From Bacillota bacterium (GTDB lineage: Bacteria > Bacillota_G > Limnochordia > DTU010): a DNA stretch of 14,659 nucleotides. Of the stretch, positions 7,566 through 14,549 are shown piece after piece (within the stretch, counting starts at the first letter, position 1; every line of letters starts with the position of its first letter). Both the position numbers and the translations under genes were made by a program. The notes under the pieces were generated by a model that had not been told where the DNA came from, ran no database searches, and saw only the letters and a program-made list of their open reading frames with translations. The DNA lies in contig JAAZLQ010000368.1 in NCBI GenBank assembly GCA_012799255.1, forward strand, positions 1 to 14,659, in the 5' to 3' direction.

Positions 7566-10500
7566 TTACTTCAATTGAACTATTTCCAACAGCTTGTCAT
7601 AGCTGCTTACTTTTTCAAATTTCACCTCATTGCCACTAATCTCTTTAAAGTGCTCGGTGGCACAATGGATTTTCAGCCTTTCAATTTCCCTGAGATCCAT
7701 ATCAGAATCGGAACCTTTGGTTTCGGTCACGAAGTAGATATGGCGTACTTTATCCTTATCAAATACTATGGCCCAATCAGGGCTGTAGTTGGCTACCGGA
7801 GTGGATATGTAGAAGCTCTTTGGCAGCTTGGCATATACCACTACTTCGGTACTGTTTTCAAGTGCTTTAGCAAAGTCAGACTCAATCTTTGAATCGGAAG
7901 TGAGGTAGTCGTAAATGTGCTTCTTCAACAAGTCAGAATTACGCAGGGCAAATTTGTCATTGGTAAATACTGTCTTTGCATCATGGCGTTCTTCAATCTT
8001 GTGGTACACAATATTGTTGATGATAAGACTTGCCTTCACTTCATTGATAAGCCTGCTGCACTTTGCAATGAACTCTTCCGGGTTCTTGCGCAGCAAGAGA
8101 AACTTTTCTTCTTTGATGGCTTTAAGAATAGCAACAATGGTGCTTCGGGTTAGGTTGGTGAGTACTTCTATTTCGCCAACAATGTCGTAGACGGTGTTGG
8201 TGTACAGGTCGTTTTTAAGTTTCAGGTATTGTCTTTCTGATTCCTTTACCAAAGAACCTTCCTGCATCTGCTCCTTTGTTCCGTCCTGCAACTCACCTGT
8301 TTTTACTTCATACACCCTGTCACCAATATTGAGCTGTGCATTGATACGGATTTTGCTGTCGTTTATCAGCTTCTCGGTGTCGAACTTCACTTCGTAGATG
8401 GTCTTCAGGTTTATTTTTTCCCAAAGTGCCTGAAACTCCTTTTTCTTAAAGTTCGGATTGGTATTGAGAATGATGGTTTGCCTTTCATCTTCGGGCTTGA
8501 ATGGCTCACCTGTGTAGATGGATTTCAGCAACTTACCAACCGATTCCCTGAAAGGTTCAAGGCTTTCGGGGAGTGGCATTTTATTTTGCTCGATGAGTTC
8601 ACGGCCTTCCGGTGTGATTTTATCATTCTCATCAATTACATCATTCTTGTACAGCAGCTTGTTGAGTTTCTTGGCATCATCTTCGGTGAGGCGGTGTTCT
8701 TCTTCTTTTTCATTCCTTACTACTTTGCCAACAAAGTATTCCACTTCTGCTTTTTGCGGACGGTCTTTGAGTGTAGCGGCAATCTCACTTTGCAAGCCTT
8801 TGGCAAAGGCTTCATAACTCTCGGAAGCTATGACAGTGAGTTTATTTATCTCATGCACCTGGTCACCTACCATTTCAAAATCGAGGCGGTTTCCGTTTTT
8901 GTTTACGCATAAACGCATACCCCTTCCAACTTCCTGTCTTCTGCGTGTTTGGCTGCCACTCTCCGCATTTTTTAAAGCGCATATTTGAAATACATTGGGG
9001 TTGTCCCAACCTTCTTTCAGGGCAGAGTGTGGGAAGATGAATCGGGTAGGTTCTTCAAAGCTCAATAGCCTTTCTTTATCCTTCATGATAAGGTCGTAGG
9101 CCGAAATATCATCTGATTCTTCGCTTCCCCGTTTTACCTTGGGATCGATGGATTTACCTTTCTTATCAATAGAGAAATAACCTTCATGGACACGATGTGC
9201 ATCATCTCTTTTCAGGTACTCTCCGTAGTTGGTGGGCATGTAGCCTTTATGAACCTTGCTTGGGTCAGTGTCTTTCAGATAGTCGTTATACTCCTGTTGA
9301 AACAGGTCTAAGAAATCATTGCGGACGTTGTTGTACTCTTCTTCAAATATCTTTGCGTATTCACCCAAAGCCTGTTCACCAGCTTCATCATATACCCGAT
9401 ATTTCTCTACTGAATCAATAAAGAATAACGAAAGTACCTTAATGCCTTTTTCAAAGAGTTGCTTTTCCTTTTGCAGGTGCGACATAATACATTCCCGAAT
9501 CTGCACCCTGCGGAAGGCATGTTCATCTTTGTCGTTGAGAATATCACCCGGATATATATCCTGGCCACCTATTACTATTTTATTCAGGTAGCCGTTTATT
9601 TCCGTAATGGTTTGATTTTTATAAGCAGGTATATTGCCTGATAGCTCATACAAGTTTGCGCCTTCACTTAATTTCTGACGTACTTTCTTTACGCCTTCAC
9701 CAACTCGTTTTTCAAACTCCACTACTGCGTAGGGTGGTTTGGTGGTACTCAAACTGATTTGTTCCAAATACAGATAGCCGGTAGTGCCGGTTGAGCCTTT
9801 CAGGTTGATGCCCTTTACCTGTATTTTCTTTACAAGGCGTTTGTTGTATGCATCCAAAGCATCCAATCTGTAAACCTTGTTGTACTCTACTTTGTGTGTA
9901 GCTGAGTAACGCAATGTGAACAAGGGATTAAAGTCCTGCATGCTTTTCAGGGTCTTTTCGCCATCTACCGATTGCGGTTCATCAATGATGAGAATGGGAT
10001 TGGTTTGCGCAATGATGTCAATTGGCTTACGGGTGCCGAATTGGTCAAGTTCCTGATAGATACGTCTTGCATCTGCACCGCTGGCATTGAATGCCTGGGT
10101 GTTGATGATCATTACGCTGATGCGGCTATCGGATGCGAAGTTTTCAATGTCTTGCGGACGGCCAGAATTGTAAATGAAAGGATTGATTTTGTGACCGTAT
10201 AATTCCTGAAAATGGTCTTGTGTAACCTGAAATGATTTGTACACCCCTTCACGTATGGCAATACTTGGCACAATGACAATAAACTTGCTCCAACCATAGT
10301 GCTTGTTCAGTTCGTACATGGTACGGATGTAGGTATAGGTTTTACCTGTACCTGTTTCCATTTCTATGGTAAGGTTGTAGGAAAGTTTTACACCTTTAGG
10401 ACGTTCTATCTGCTGGCTCTCATTCAGGTCATTCCCTTTCTGTACGTCTTGGATGTTTTTAAGTATTTGCGACTCCGTTATTTGAATAGGACTATTTCTG

Positions 10501-10700
10501 TAGCCTATGTCTTCCATGACTTCCGTATCAAATGTGCTACTTTGTATAGCTCCTCCAGCAGCTATTTTTGCTTTGCGAATCAAGTCTTGGCTTCGTTCCA
10601 GGGTAAAACGATTTGTTTTAATCGGTTGACCCGCAAAACAATCAACAACCGCTTTTACGGCCTGAACCTGAAAGTCTTGTTCTTTGAATTGTAACTTCAT
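7566..10700 (-). CDS. res: Type III restriction enzyme, Res subunit
   Basis: This is the ATP-dependent DNA translocase and endonuclease subunit of a type III restriction-modification complex. At 1044 residues it has the normal family length. Visible motifs are Walker A METGTGKT at 114-121, VPSIAIREGV at about 144-153, DEPQ as the Walker B box at 240-243, SATH at 266-269, motif V SALKEGWDNPNV at 559-570 and motif VI RRRQEVGRGMRL at 586-597. At the C-terminus is an intact PD-(D/E)xK nuclease: P974-D975, then E993-T-K995 in the segment YFVTETKG. It would act with two Mod subunits, translocating or diffusing from one unmethylated site to another and cutting beside it. The ATG lies 1 bp after the mod stop, so the two are co-translated. 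No frameshift or missing motif is seen, so the subunit is predicted to be active. Confidence 0.96.
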   Translation of the reverse strand: MKLQFKEQDFQVQAVKAVVDCFAGQPIKTNRFTLERSQDLIRKAKIAAGGAIQSSTFDTEVMEDIGYRNSPIQITESQILKNIQDVQKGNDLNESQQIERPKGVKLSYNLTIEMETGTGKTYTYIRTMYELNKHYGWSKFIVIVPSIAIREGVYKSFQVTQDHFQELYGHKINPFIYNSGRPQDIENFASDSRISVMIINTQAFNASGADARRIYQELDQFGTRKPIDIIAQTNPILIIDEPQSVDGEKTLKSMQDFNPLFTLRYSATHKVEYNKVYRLDALDAYNKRLVKKIQVKGINLKGSTGTTGYLYLEQISLSTTKPPYAVVEFEKRVGEGVKKVRQKLSEGANLYELSGNIPAYKNQTITEINGYLNKIVIGGQDIYPGDILNDKDEHAFRRVQIRECIMSHLQKEKQLFEKGIKVLSLFFIDSVEKYRVYDEAGEQALGEYAKIFEEEYNNVRNDFLDLFQQEYNDYLKDTDPSKVHKGYMPTNYGEYLKRDDAHRVHEGYFSIDKKGKSIDPKVKRGSEESDDISAYDLIMKDKERLLSFEEPTRFIFPHSALKEGWDNPNVFQICALKNAESGSQTRRRQEVGRGMRLCVNKNGNRLDFEMVGDQVHEINKLTVIASESYEAFAKGLQSEIAATLKDRPQKAEVEYFVGKVVRNEKEEEHRLTEDDAKKLNKLLYKNDVIDENDKITPEGRELIEQNKMPLPESLEPFRESVGKLLKSIYTGEPFKPEDERQTIILNTNPNFKKKEFQALWEKINLKTIYEVKFDTEKLINDSKIRINAQLNIGDRVYEVKTGELQDGTKEQMQEGSLVKESERQYLKLKNDLYTNTVYDIVGEIEVLTNLTRSTIVAILKAIKEEKFLLLRKNPEEFIAKCSRLINEVKASLIINNIVYHKIEERHDAKTVFTNDKFALRNSDLLKKHIYDYLTSDSKIESDFAKALENSTEVVVYAKLPKSFYISTPVANYSPDWAIVFDKDKVRHIYFVTETKGSDSDMDLREIERLKIHCATEHFKEISGNEVKFEKVSSYDKLLEIVQLK

Positions 10701-10701
10701 A

Positions 10702-12714
10702 TTAAATCACTTTCATTTCAGTTTCAGGACTGAGTTGTTTGAGTAATTGCTTTACATTGGTTTTGGCGGTATCGTTTTTGAATCCGTTATCACGGAATAC
10801 AATGCGCAGCGGCTTATCCTGGGCAATAGCCTTGGCAAAGTCTTCATCTATGCCTTTATCAAAACAGGCGTAAAGTGAATCACCGGCTACTTTAAACACC
10901 TGCTTGCCTGCCATTTTTACCTGCTCAATTTTTAAGCTAAGCGGTAAGCCCCAATCCAGCATCACTTGCGCCAATAGATCATCCGGTGTGCGGTCGGGTT
11001 TTACATTATCGGCAAACATATCCAATTGGTCTTGCTTGTAATCTTGCGGACGGTAATACACATCCTGCATGTTGCTGCTATCTAAGCGGTAAACACGGAA
11101 GCCGGTATCTAAATGGTTAATGGTAAATTGTAAGCGGTTAATTTCCTGAAGCATGCTTTCTGCCTTTTCATCAATGAGCAAGCCTTCCGAAAACTTCCAT
11201 TGACCATTGTCCATTATCAATTTTCCATTGATCAATTTTTCCAACTCGGCCTTCTTCTCATTCACCATTGACAATTGACCATTAACAATTGACTTGGCCG
11301 CCCTGCGAATACGTTCTTTGCCTATTTCGCAGATGTTTTTGTACCCGGCTTTATAAGCCTCACTTTTTTCGTCGGTTGCTTCGGGAAGCTGTACCATGAT
11401 GAATTTTCTGTTGCCCCCCTTTTCTGCATTTTGTTGTAGTACAGCATGAGCTGTAGACGCAGAACCTGAAAAAAAGTCCAGTACAATATCGTCTTCTTTT
11501 AGGTTTGCGAGTATTAAAAGGTGAATTAATAGTCTAATGGGCTTTGGACCATCAAAGTGCCCTTTACCCTCAAAAAGCTTTACCACCTCTTGAGCGCCCT
11601 CTTGACTATGCCCAACATCTTTATGGAATAATATCGAAGTCGGAACCATTCCCTCATTTCGTAATTCTGATAAAAAACGTTTAATTCTTGGAGTATTGTC
11701 TCCATTCGGTCCAAACCAAATTCTATTATCTTCGAGTCTCTCGAAAAAAGCTTTTTTCGAGAGCCTCCAGCAGCGACCTGCTGGAGGCTCTACAATACGT
11801 CCAGAAGGAGTAGTTATCGGATAATCATTATAGGGATTATAGGTCTTTACCGAAATATCACTTGACATCCAAACTCCCCTTGGATCATTATCTGGATTAC
11901 TATATCGTGCATTTGCGTCTTCAGTCCTTGGAAGTCTACCAATCTTAAATTCAGAAATTGACTTCGAGTACATTAATATTATATCATGACTAACCGAAAT
12001 AAAACGAGCATCATTTTTTGGTGAAAAAGCTCTTTGCCAAATTAGCTGCGATATAAAATTACCCTCCCCAAAAATCTCATCACATACTTTCCTTAGGTTA
12101 TGTACTTCGTTATCGTCTATAGAGATAAAAATCACCCCATCTTCTTTCAGTAGATTCCTTGCCAATTTCAATCTTGGGTACATCATGCTCAACCAATCAG
12201 AGTGGTAGCGTCCGGCTGTTTCGGGGTTTACTACCAGGCGTTGGTTGTATTCATCTTTCTGCCCGCTGGCAATCAGTTCTTCCTGTGCATCTTTGGCAAA
12301 GTTGTCTTTGTACACAAAGTCCTTTCCAGTATTGTAGGGAGGGTCTATGTATATCATCTTTATTTTACCCAGGTAGCTTTCTTGCAGCAGTTTGAGCACT
12401 TCCAGGTTGTCACCTTCTATATACAGGTTTTCGGTGTTGTCAAAATCAACACTGTCTTCCCGCACCGGTCGCAGGGTTTTGGTAGTTGGGATGTTGGCCG
12501 TTACTATGGCTTCCTTTTTACCGGGCCACTCTAAGCGGTAGCGTTCTTTGTTGCCTTCTACTACGGCATGGCTGAGTTCCTGCTTCAGCAGGTCAAAGTC
12601 TATGGCTTTGCCTTCGGCTGTTTCCGTAACGCAGTTAGGAAACAACTCAGCCAGCTTTTCAAAATTGGCATTCACCAGGTCGGTAGATTGTAGGTCTAAT
12701 TTATCTGTGCTCAT
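10702..12714 (-). CDS. mod: Type III DNA adenine methyltransferase, Mod subunit
   Basis: This beta-class N6-adenine methyltransferase of 670 residues provides modification and, in type III complexes, the target recognition for both subunits. The catalytic motif DPPY is at 124-127 and precedes the AdoMet-binding motif FFSGSAS at 414-420, the beta-class order. Conserved landmarks NLYIEGDNLEVL, HSDWLSMMYPRL and DGVIFISIDDNE are all present. The region between DPPY and FSGS holds the target-recognition domain. Most of it, from about 12180 to 11460, has distinctly lower GC than the flanking parts of the gene. Residues about 474-535 are an unusual insertion built from N-G-Q and I-N-G-K type repeats between the IGKERIRRA and GFRVYRLDSSN landmarks. 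The start ATG lies 16 bp after the HTH gene. No strong Shine-Dalgarno sequence is seen, as is usual in Bacteroidota. Confidence 0.96.
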   Translation of the reverse strand: MSTDKLDLQSTDLVNANFEKLAELFPNCVTETAEGKAIDFDLLKQELSHAVVEGNKERYRLEWPGKKEAIVTANIPTTKTLRPVREDSVDFDNTENLYIEGDNLEVLKLLQESYLGKIKMIYIDPPYNTGKDFVYKDNFAKDAQEELIASGQKDEYNQRLVVNPETAGRYHSDWLSMMYPRLKLARNLLKEDGVIFISIDDNEVHNLRKVCDEIFGEGNFISQLIWQRAFSPKNDARFISVSHDIILMYSKSISEFKIGRLPRTEDANARYSNPDNDPRGVWMSSDISVKTYNPYNDYPITTPSGRIVEPPAGRCWRLSKKAFFERLEDNRIWFGPNGDNTPRIKRFLSELRNEGMVPTSILFHKDVGHSQEGAQEVVKLFEGKGHFDGPKPIRLLIHLLILANLKEDDIVLDFFSGSASTAHAVLQQNAEKGGNRKFIMVQLPEATDEKSEAYKAGYKNICEIGKERIRRAAKSIVNGQLSMVNEKKAELEKLINGKLIMDNGQWKFSEGLLIDEKAESMLQEINRLQFTINHLDTGFRVYRLDSSNMQDVYYRPQDYKQDQLDMFADNVKPDRTPDDLLAQVMLDWGLPLSLKIEQVKMAGKQVFKVAGDSLYACFDKGIDEDFAKAIAQDKPLRIVFRDNGFKNDTAKTNVKQLLKQLSPETEMKVI
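11197..11240. repeat. Degenerate CCATTG/CAATTT short repeats inside mod
   Basis: Imperfect units of about 10-11 bp (ccattgacc, attgtccatt, atcaattttcc, attgatcaatt) follow one another. This is the style of the short CAATTGACCATT-type repeats that are common between genes in Bacteroidota. Here they sit in frame inside mod, encoding residues near INGKLIMDNGQW. Confidence 0.6.
11263..11295. repeat. Second cluster of CCATTGACAATT short repeats inside mod
   Basis: The units accattgacaa, ttgaccattaa and caattgactt are successive near-copies of the unit seen at 11197-11240, 22 bp away. On the coding strand they encode SIVNGQLSMVNE. A weaker inverted relative lies at 11111-11133. Confidence 0.6.
11738..11763. 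repeat. Perfect 26-bp palindrome within mod
   Basis: The left arm CTCTCGAAAAAAG (11738-11750) is followed without a spacer by its exact reverse complement CTTTTTTCGAGAG (11751-11763). It lies in the putative target-recognition region of mod and encodes the segment LSKKAFFERL. Its right end overlaps the next inverted repeat by four bases. Confidence 0.9.
11760..11791. repeat. Perfect 14-bp inverted repeat with 4-base loop within mod
   Basis: The left arm AGAGCCTCCAGCAG (11760-11773), the loop CGAC (11774-11777) and the exact reverse complement CTGCTGGAGGCTCT (11778-11791) form a GC-rich stem. It encodes EPPAGRCWRL, part of a conserved Mod landmark. There is no T-tract, so a terminator function is unlikely. 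Confidence 0.9.
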
Positions 12715-12730
12715 ATCGTTAGTTGCTCGG

Positions 12731-13006
12731 TTATTTTATTGATTTGAGTGCAAGTTTGAGTGCTTGTTCTTTGTGGTCTTCTTCTTCAATGGTTTTCAAA
12801 ATTTTGTCGGCCAGCCAAAGGGTAAGGAGTTCTTCTTCGGGTTGCTTAAAAATTTTGGCGAGGGCCACAATGTCTTCCTTCCTGAAAAAGCGGTCGCCAC
12901 GCTCCATTTTGCTGAGCATGGCAGTGTCTATATCCAGTTGGGCAGCCAAGTGCCGCAGAAGTATGTTGTCGTGTTCACGAAGCTCTCTTATCCTATCACC
13001 AATCAT
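12731..13006 (-). CDS. XRE-family HTH regulator (controller-like protein of the operon)
   Basis: This 91-residue protein contains a Cro/C1-type helix-turn-helix over residues about 5-60. The opening GDRIRELRE is followed by the recognition unit LLRHLAAQLDIDTAMLSKME and then RGDR, and by the typical EDIVALAKIF helix. The C-terminal helix is rich in charged residues (EEELLTLWLADKIL, then KTIEEEDHKEQA) and probably dimerises. Similar short HTH proteins precede type III methylase genes in many Bacteroidota. By analogy with C proteins of type II systems it probably times expression of modification against restriction; that role is inferred. It is the first gene of the operon, 16 bp before mod, and probably autoregulates through the intergenic region at 13007-13065. 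Confidence 0.9.
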   Translation of the reverse strand: MIGDRIRELREHDNILLRHLAAQLDIDTAMLSKMERGDRFFRKEDIVALAKIFKQPEEELLTLWLADKILKTIEEEDHKEQALKLALKSIK

Positions 13007-13065
13007 TTTAAGTCTATTTAATTATTGACTTGACAAATTTTGGCTAATTTAGGAAAAGAAAACAG
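13007..13065. promoter_or_regulatory. Putative promoter/operator of the defence operon, possibly bidirectional
   Basis: This AT-rich segment lies immediately upstream of the HTH gene. It contains a direct repeat TTGACTTGAC (13025-13034) and a short palindrome CAAATTTTG (13034-13042), either of which could be an operator for the HTH protein. On the plus strand a TTG box at 13025 is 17 bp from TAATTTAG (13045-13052), which is close to the Bacteroidota -7 consensus TAnnTTTG. On the minus strand a TTTG precedes AT-rich DNA ahead of the HTH ATG. No start site can be fixed from sequence alone. Confidence 0.35.
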
Positions 13066-13155
13066 ATGGAAAAGAAAAAAGATGGAATTAAGTGGAGTCA
13101 GGATATTAAGGAAATAAAGGAAGCCAAGGACAGCATGTCCCTGGCTTCCTTTTGA
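13066..13155 (+). CDS. Possible 29-aa peptide or small transcript divergent from the operon
   Basis: The short ORF runs from ATG 13066 to TGA 13155 and would encode a lysine-rich 29-residue peptide beginning MEKKKDGIKWSQ. A promoter-like sequence lies just upstream and a strong hairpin with a T-run lies at its end. Together they could define a transcript of about 100 nt. The last codons are part of the hairpin, which argues against a conserved peptide. A small RNA, or no product at all, is equally possible. Confidence 0.2.
   Translation: MEKKKDGIKWSQDIKEIKEAKDSMSLASF
13119..13153. terminator. Bidirectional intrinsic terminator between the defence operon and the DUF3987 gene
   Basis: The arms GGAAGCCA-A-GGACA (13119-13132) and TGTCC-C-TGGCTTCC (13136-13149) pair over 13 bp around a three-base loop. 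The single mismatch becomes a G-U pair in the minus-strand transcript, giving 14 pairs there. The plus strand continues with TTTT. The minus strand continues with TTTATTT. It sits about 60 bp after the DUF3987 stop and about 110 bp before the HTH start, which insulates the operon from read-through. Confidence 0.75.
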
Positions 13156-13187
13156 AAATTGCATCACTGCCGTTTTCTCAAAATACC

Positions 13188-13217
13188 GGAAGGAAAGCCC
13201 AAAGGGCTTAACCTTCC
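13188..13217 (-). other. Two-part hairpin over the DUF3987 stop codon
   Basis: The outer arms GGAAGG (13188-13193) and CCTTCC (13212-13217) enclose inner arms AAGCCC (13195-13200) and GGGCTT (13204-13209) with an AAA loop. The structure overlaps the TAA at 13208-13210. No strong T-run follows it on the minus strand, so it may be a stabilising 3' structure rather than a terminator. Confidence 0.45.
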
Positions 13218-14308
13218 TTGAAATCCTGAGTTTCCTGAGAATCCTGAACCGTAAGGTTTAGGTAATGGTCGTGCTGCTCACGGTGAATGAGTCCCTTTTT
13301 GTGGAACTCGGTGATATAACCTTCTGCTGTTTTGTCGGGGATGGATAGGGCCTTGGCTACTTCAAGGTACTTCTGGCGGTTGAATACCTTGGGCAATGAT
13401 TCAAGGTACTTTTCTTTCCTGTTTTTGCGCTGCACCGGCTTCACATCTTCGGGCAACTCAGAGAATACTTTGCTGGAATGTTTCACCAACACTTTGGCCA
13501 TTTCAATAGCAGCTTGAAAATCTCGCTCTTCGCAGACCATTCTTGAACTGGCATCCCCATTCTCCAGGATGCGTAAGGCAGAAAGTATCATGCTGATGCG
13601 GAACGCAATCAGCCCTAACCTTCGCACGGTGGCCATGTAATCCAAGCCTTGAATGGTGGTGTAGGTGTCCTGAACCTGGGCAAAGAAACTGTTGAACTGT
13701 TCTTTTTGATCTGCCGTAAGGCAGAACTGAATTTCAGAACCTAATCGAAGGACTTCATACAATTCAAAAAACTGTACACCCAAGGCATCAAAATACTGGT
13801 CTAACCCTTGGTCGGAGTGCTCAGCAAAAACATTCTTCCACACGGGACGAACATTCATAAAGTAGAAGATGAACCGGCTGAACAAGCCGTTTTCAGCATT
13901 CGGGATAAGGGCAGATACTTGCTTGGGTGTTCCGGTGAACATGCCTGAAAGGCAGGGGTTTTCAATGTCCACATATTCACGGTCGGTTCTGCGATAGTAA
14001 GAAATGGTTTCGTGATGGAATGCCTTGCGGAATCCGTCACTGTAATTTCCGTAATCGCTTTTGAATGCCTGGGCAAGTGTATCACCTTCGGTTTCAAAAA
14101 TCAATCCTTTGCCATCACTATCGGAGAGAAGTTGGAATACTCCGGTGGTGCTGTTGTTGGCCGGAATGATAAGCATTTTCTCAGGTGGCTTACCGGGCTT
14201 CTCTACACCTTCTTCCTTTCCTTTTTTAGCGTTGTACTCGGCCATCTCCAATTCAAATTGCTGCTTTAGCAGCTTTGCCTGTTCACGCATGGCTTTATGC
14301 ACCGGCAA
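13208..14308 (-). CDS. DUF3987-family protein, N-terminally truncated
   Basis: This 366-residue open frame starts at TTG 14308, with an ATG at 14290 as alternative. It is recognised as the central and C-terminal part of a DUF3987 protein, a P-loop ATPase-like family on Bacteroidota mobile elements. Landmarks are the charged helix HKAMREQAKLLKQQ, IPANNS, FETEGDTL (71-78, Walker B-like), RKAFHHE (94-100), GTPKQV (126-131), ENGLFSRF (139-146) and a C-terminal winged-helix-like segment around residues 305-350. Full-length relatives have a Walker A motif of the SGKG type just upstream of the HKAMREQ helix. Here only SKSLPVHKAM and then a stop codon remain. The ATPase is therefore probably inactive and the gene a remnant. 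A C-rich patch is not obvious and the frame is otherwise intact, so the truncation is probably recent. Confidence 0.75.
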   Translation of the reverse strand: MPVHKAMREQAKLLKQQFELEMAEYNAKKGKEEGVEKPGKPPEKMLIIPANNSTTGVFQLLSDSDGKGLIFETEGDTLAQAFKSDYGNYSDGFRKAFHHETISYYRRTDREYVDIENPCLSGMFTGTPKQVSALIPNAENGLFSRFIFYFMNVRPVWKNVFAEHSDQGLDQYFDALGVQFFELYEVLRLGSEIQFCLTADQKEQFNSFFAQVQDTYTTIQGLDYMATVRRLGLIAFRISMILSALRILENGDASSRMVCEERDFQAAIEMAKVLVKHSSKVFSELPEDVKPVQRKNRKEKYLESLPKVFNRQKYLEVAKALSIPDKTAEGYITEFHKKGLIHREQHDHYLNLTVQDSQETQDFKEG

Positions 14309-14549
14309 TGATTTGCTGAAAGTTGTTTAGGTAGTTTGTTGCTTCATTCTCAATTATTGAAAAATAGTACTTCCGCTTTGCTGTCAATGGTTTTGGAAAA
14401 TCAACTTCATAAAGTGGCTGAAAAGAAAAATGCTCCTTGCTGATGCCTTGCATCAGTTCTTTGTATTTGGTTTCTGCAACTTCTCTGTTAGTCCAGGGGC
14501 GAAGCTCCAAGAACAAAATTTTGTGATATAGATTTAGTTCATTGTTCAT
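14295..14549 (-). CDS. Small hypothetical protein (84 aa) between integrase and DUF3987
   Basis: The family is not recognised. The protein is rich in aromatic and charged residues (YHKILFLELRPWTNREVAETKY is represented at residues 8-29) and looks soluble, with no membrane segment. Its ATG overlaps the integrase stop in an ATGA arrangement, which suggests translational coupling. Its stop lies 14 bp inside the start region of the truncated DUF3987 frame. It may be a genuine small gene of the element, or the N-terminal part of a gene whose remainder was lost in the deletion that truncated DUF3987. Confidence 0.5.
   Translation of the reverse strand: MNNELNLYHKILFLELRPWTNREVAETKYKELMQGISKEHFSFQPLYEVDFPKPLTAKRKYYFSIIENEATNYLNNFQQIIAGA

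Noticed and set aside
8478..8912. A 144-codon plus-strand open frame, with others of 60-131 codons at 1245-1580, 7575-7892, 10299-10694 and 12202-12534
   Set aside because: All lie antisense within strong genes (res, mod, SNF2, DUF4391). Their translations are rich in F, C, S and L with no domain signature, as expected from the complementary strand of real coding sequence.
11738..11791. The palindromes in mod as an intrinsic terminator
   Set aside because: They lie inside an intact reading frame, and the GC-rich stem has no T-run after it on the coding strand. Termination there would destroy mod and everything downstream.
641..12714. DISARM, BREX, Hachiman or Zorya as the identity of the system
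   Set aside because: The methylase and Res are clearly type III. There is no DUF1998 protein, PglZ, HamA or Zor membrane protein. Sharing generic SF2 and SNF2 motors with those systems is not enough for the name.
13855..14097. An 80-codon minus-strand frame within the DUF3987 gene
   Set aside because: It is out of frame with a recognisable protein on the same strand and has low-complexity composition, so it is a shadow frame.
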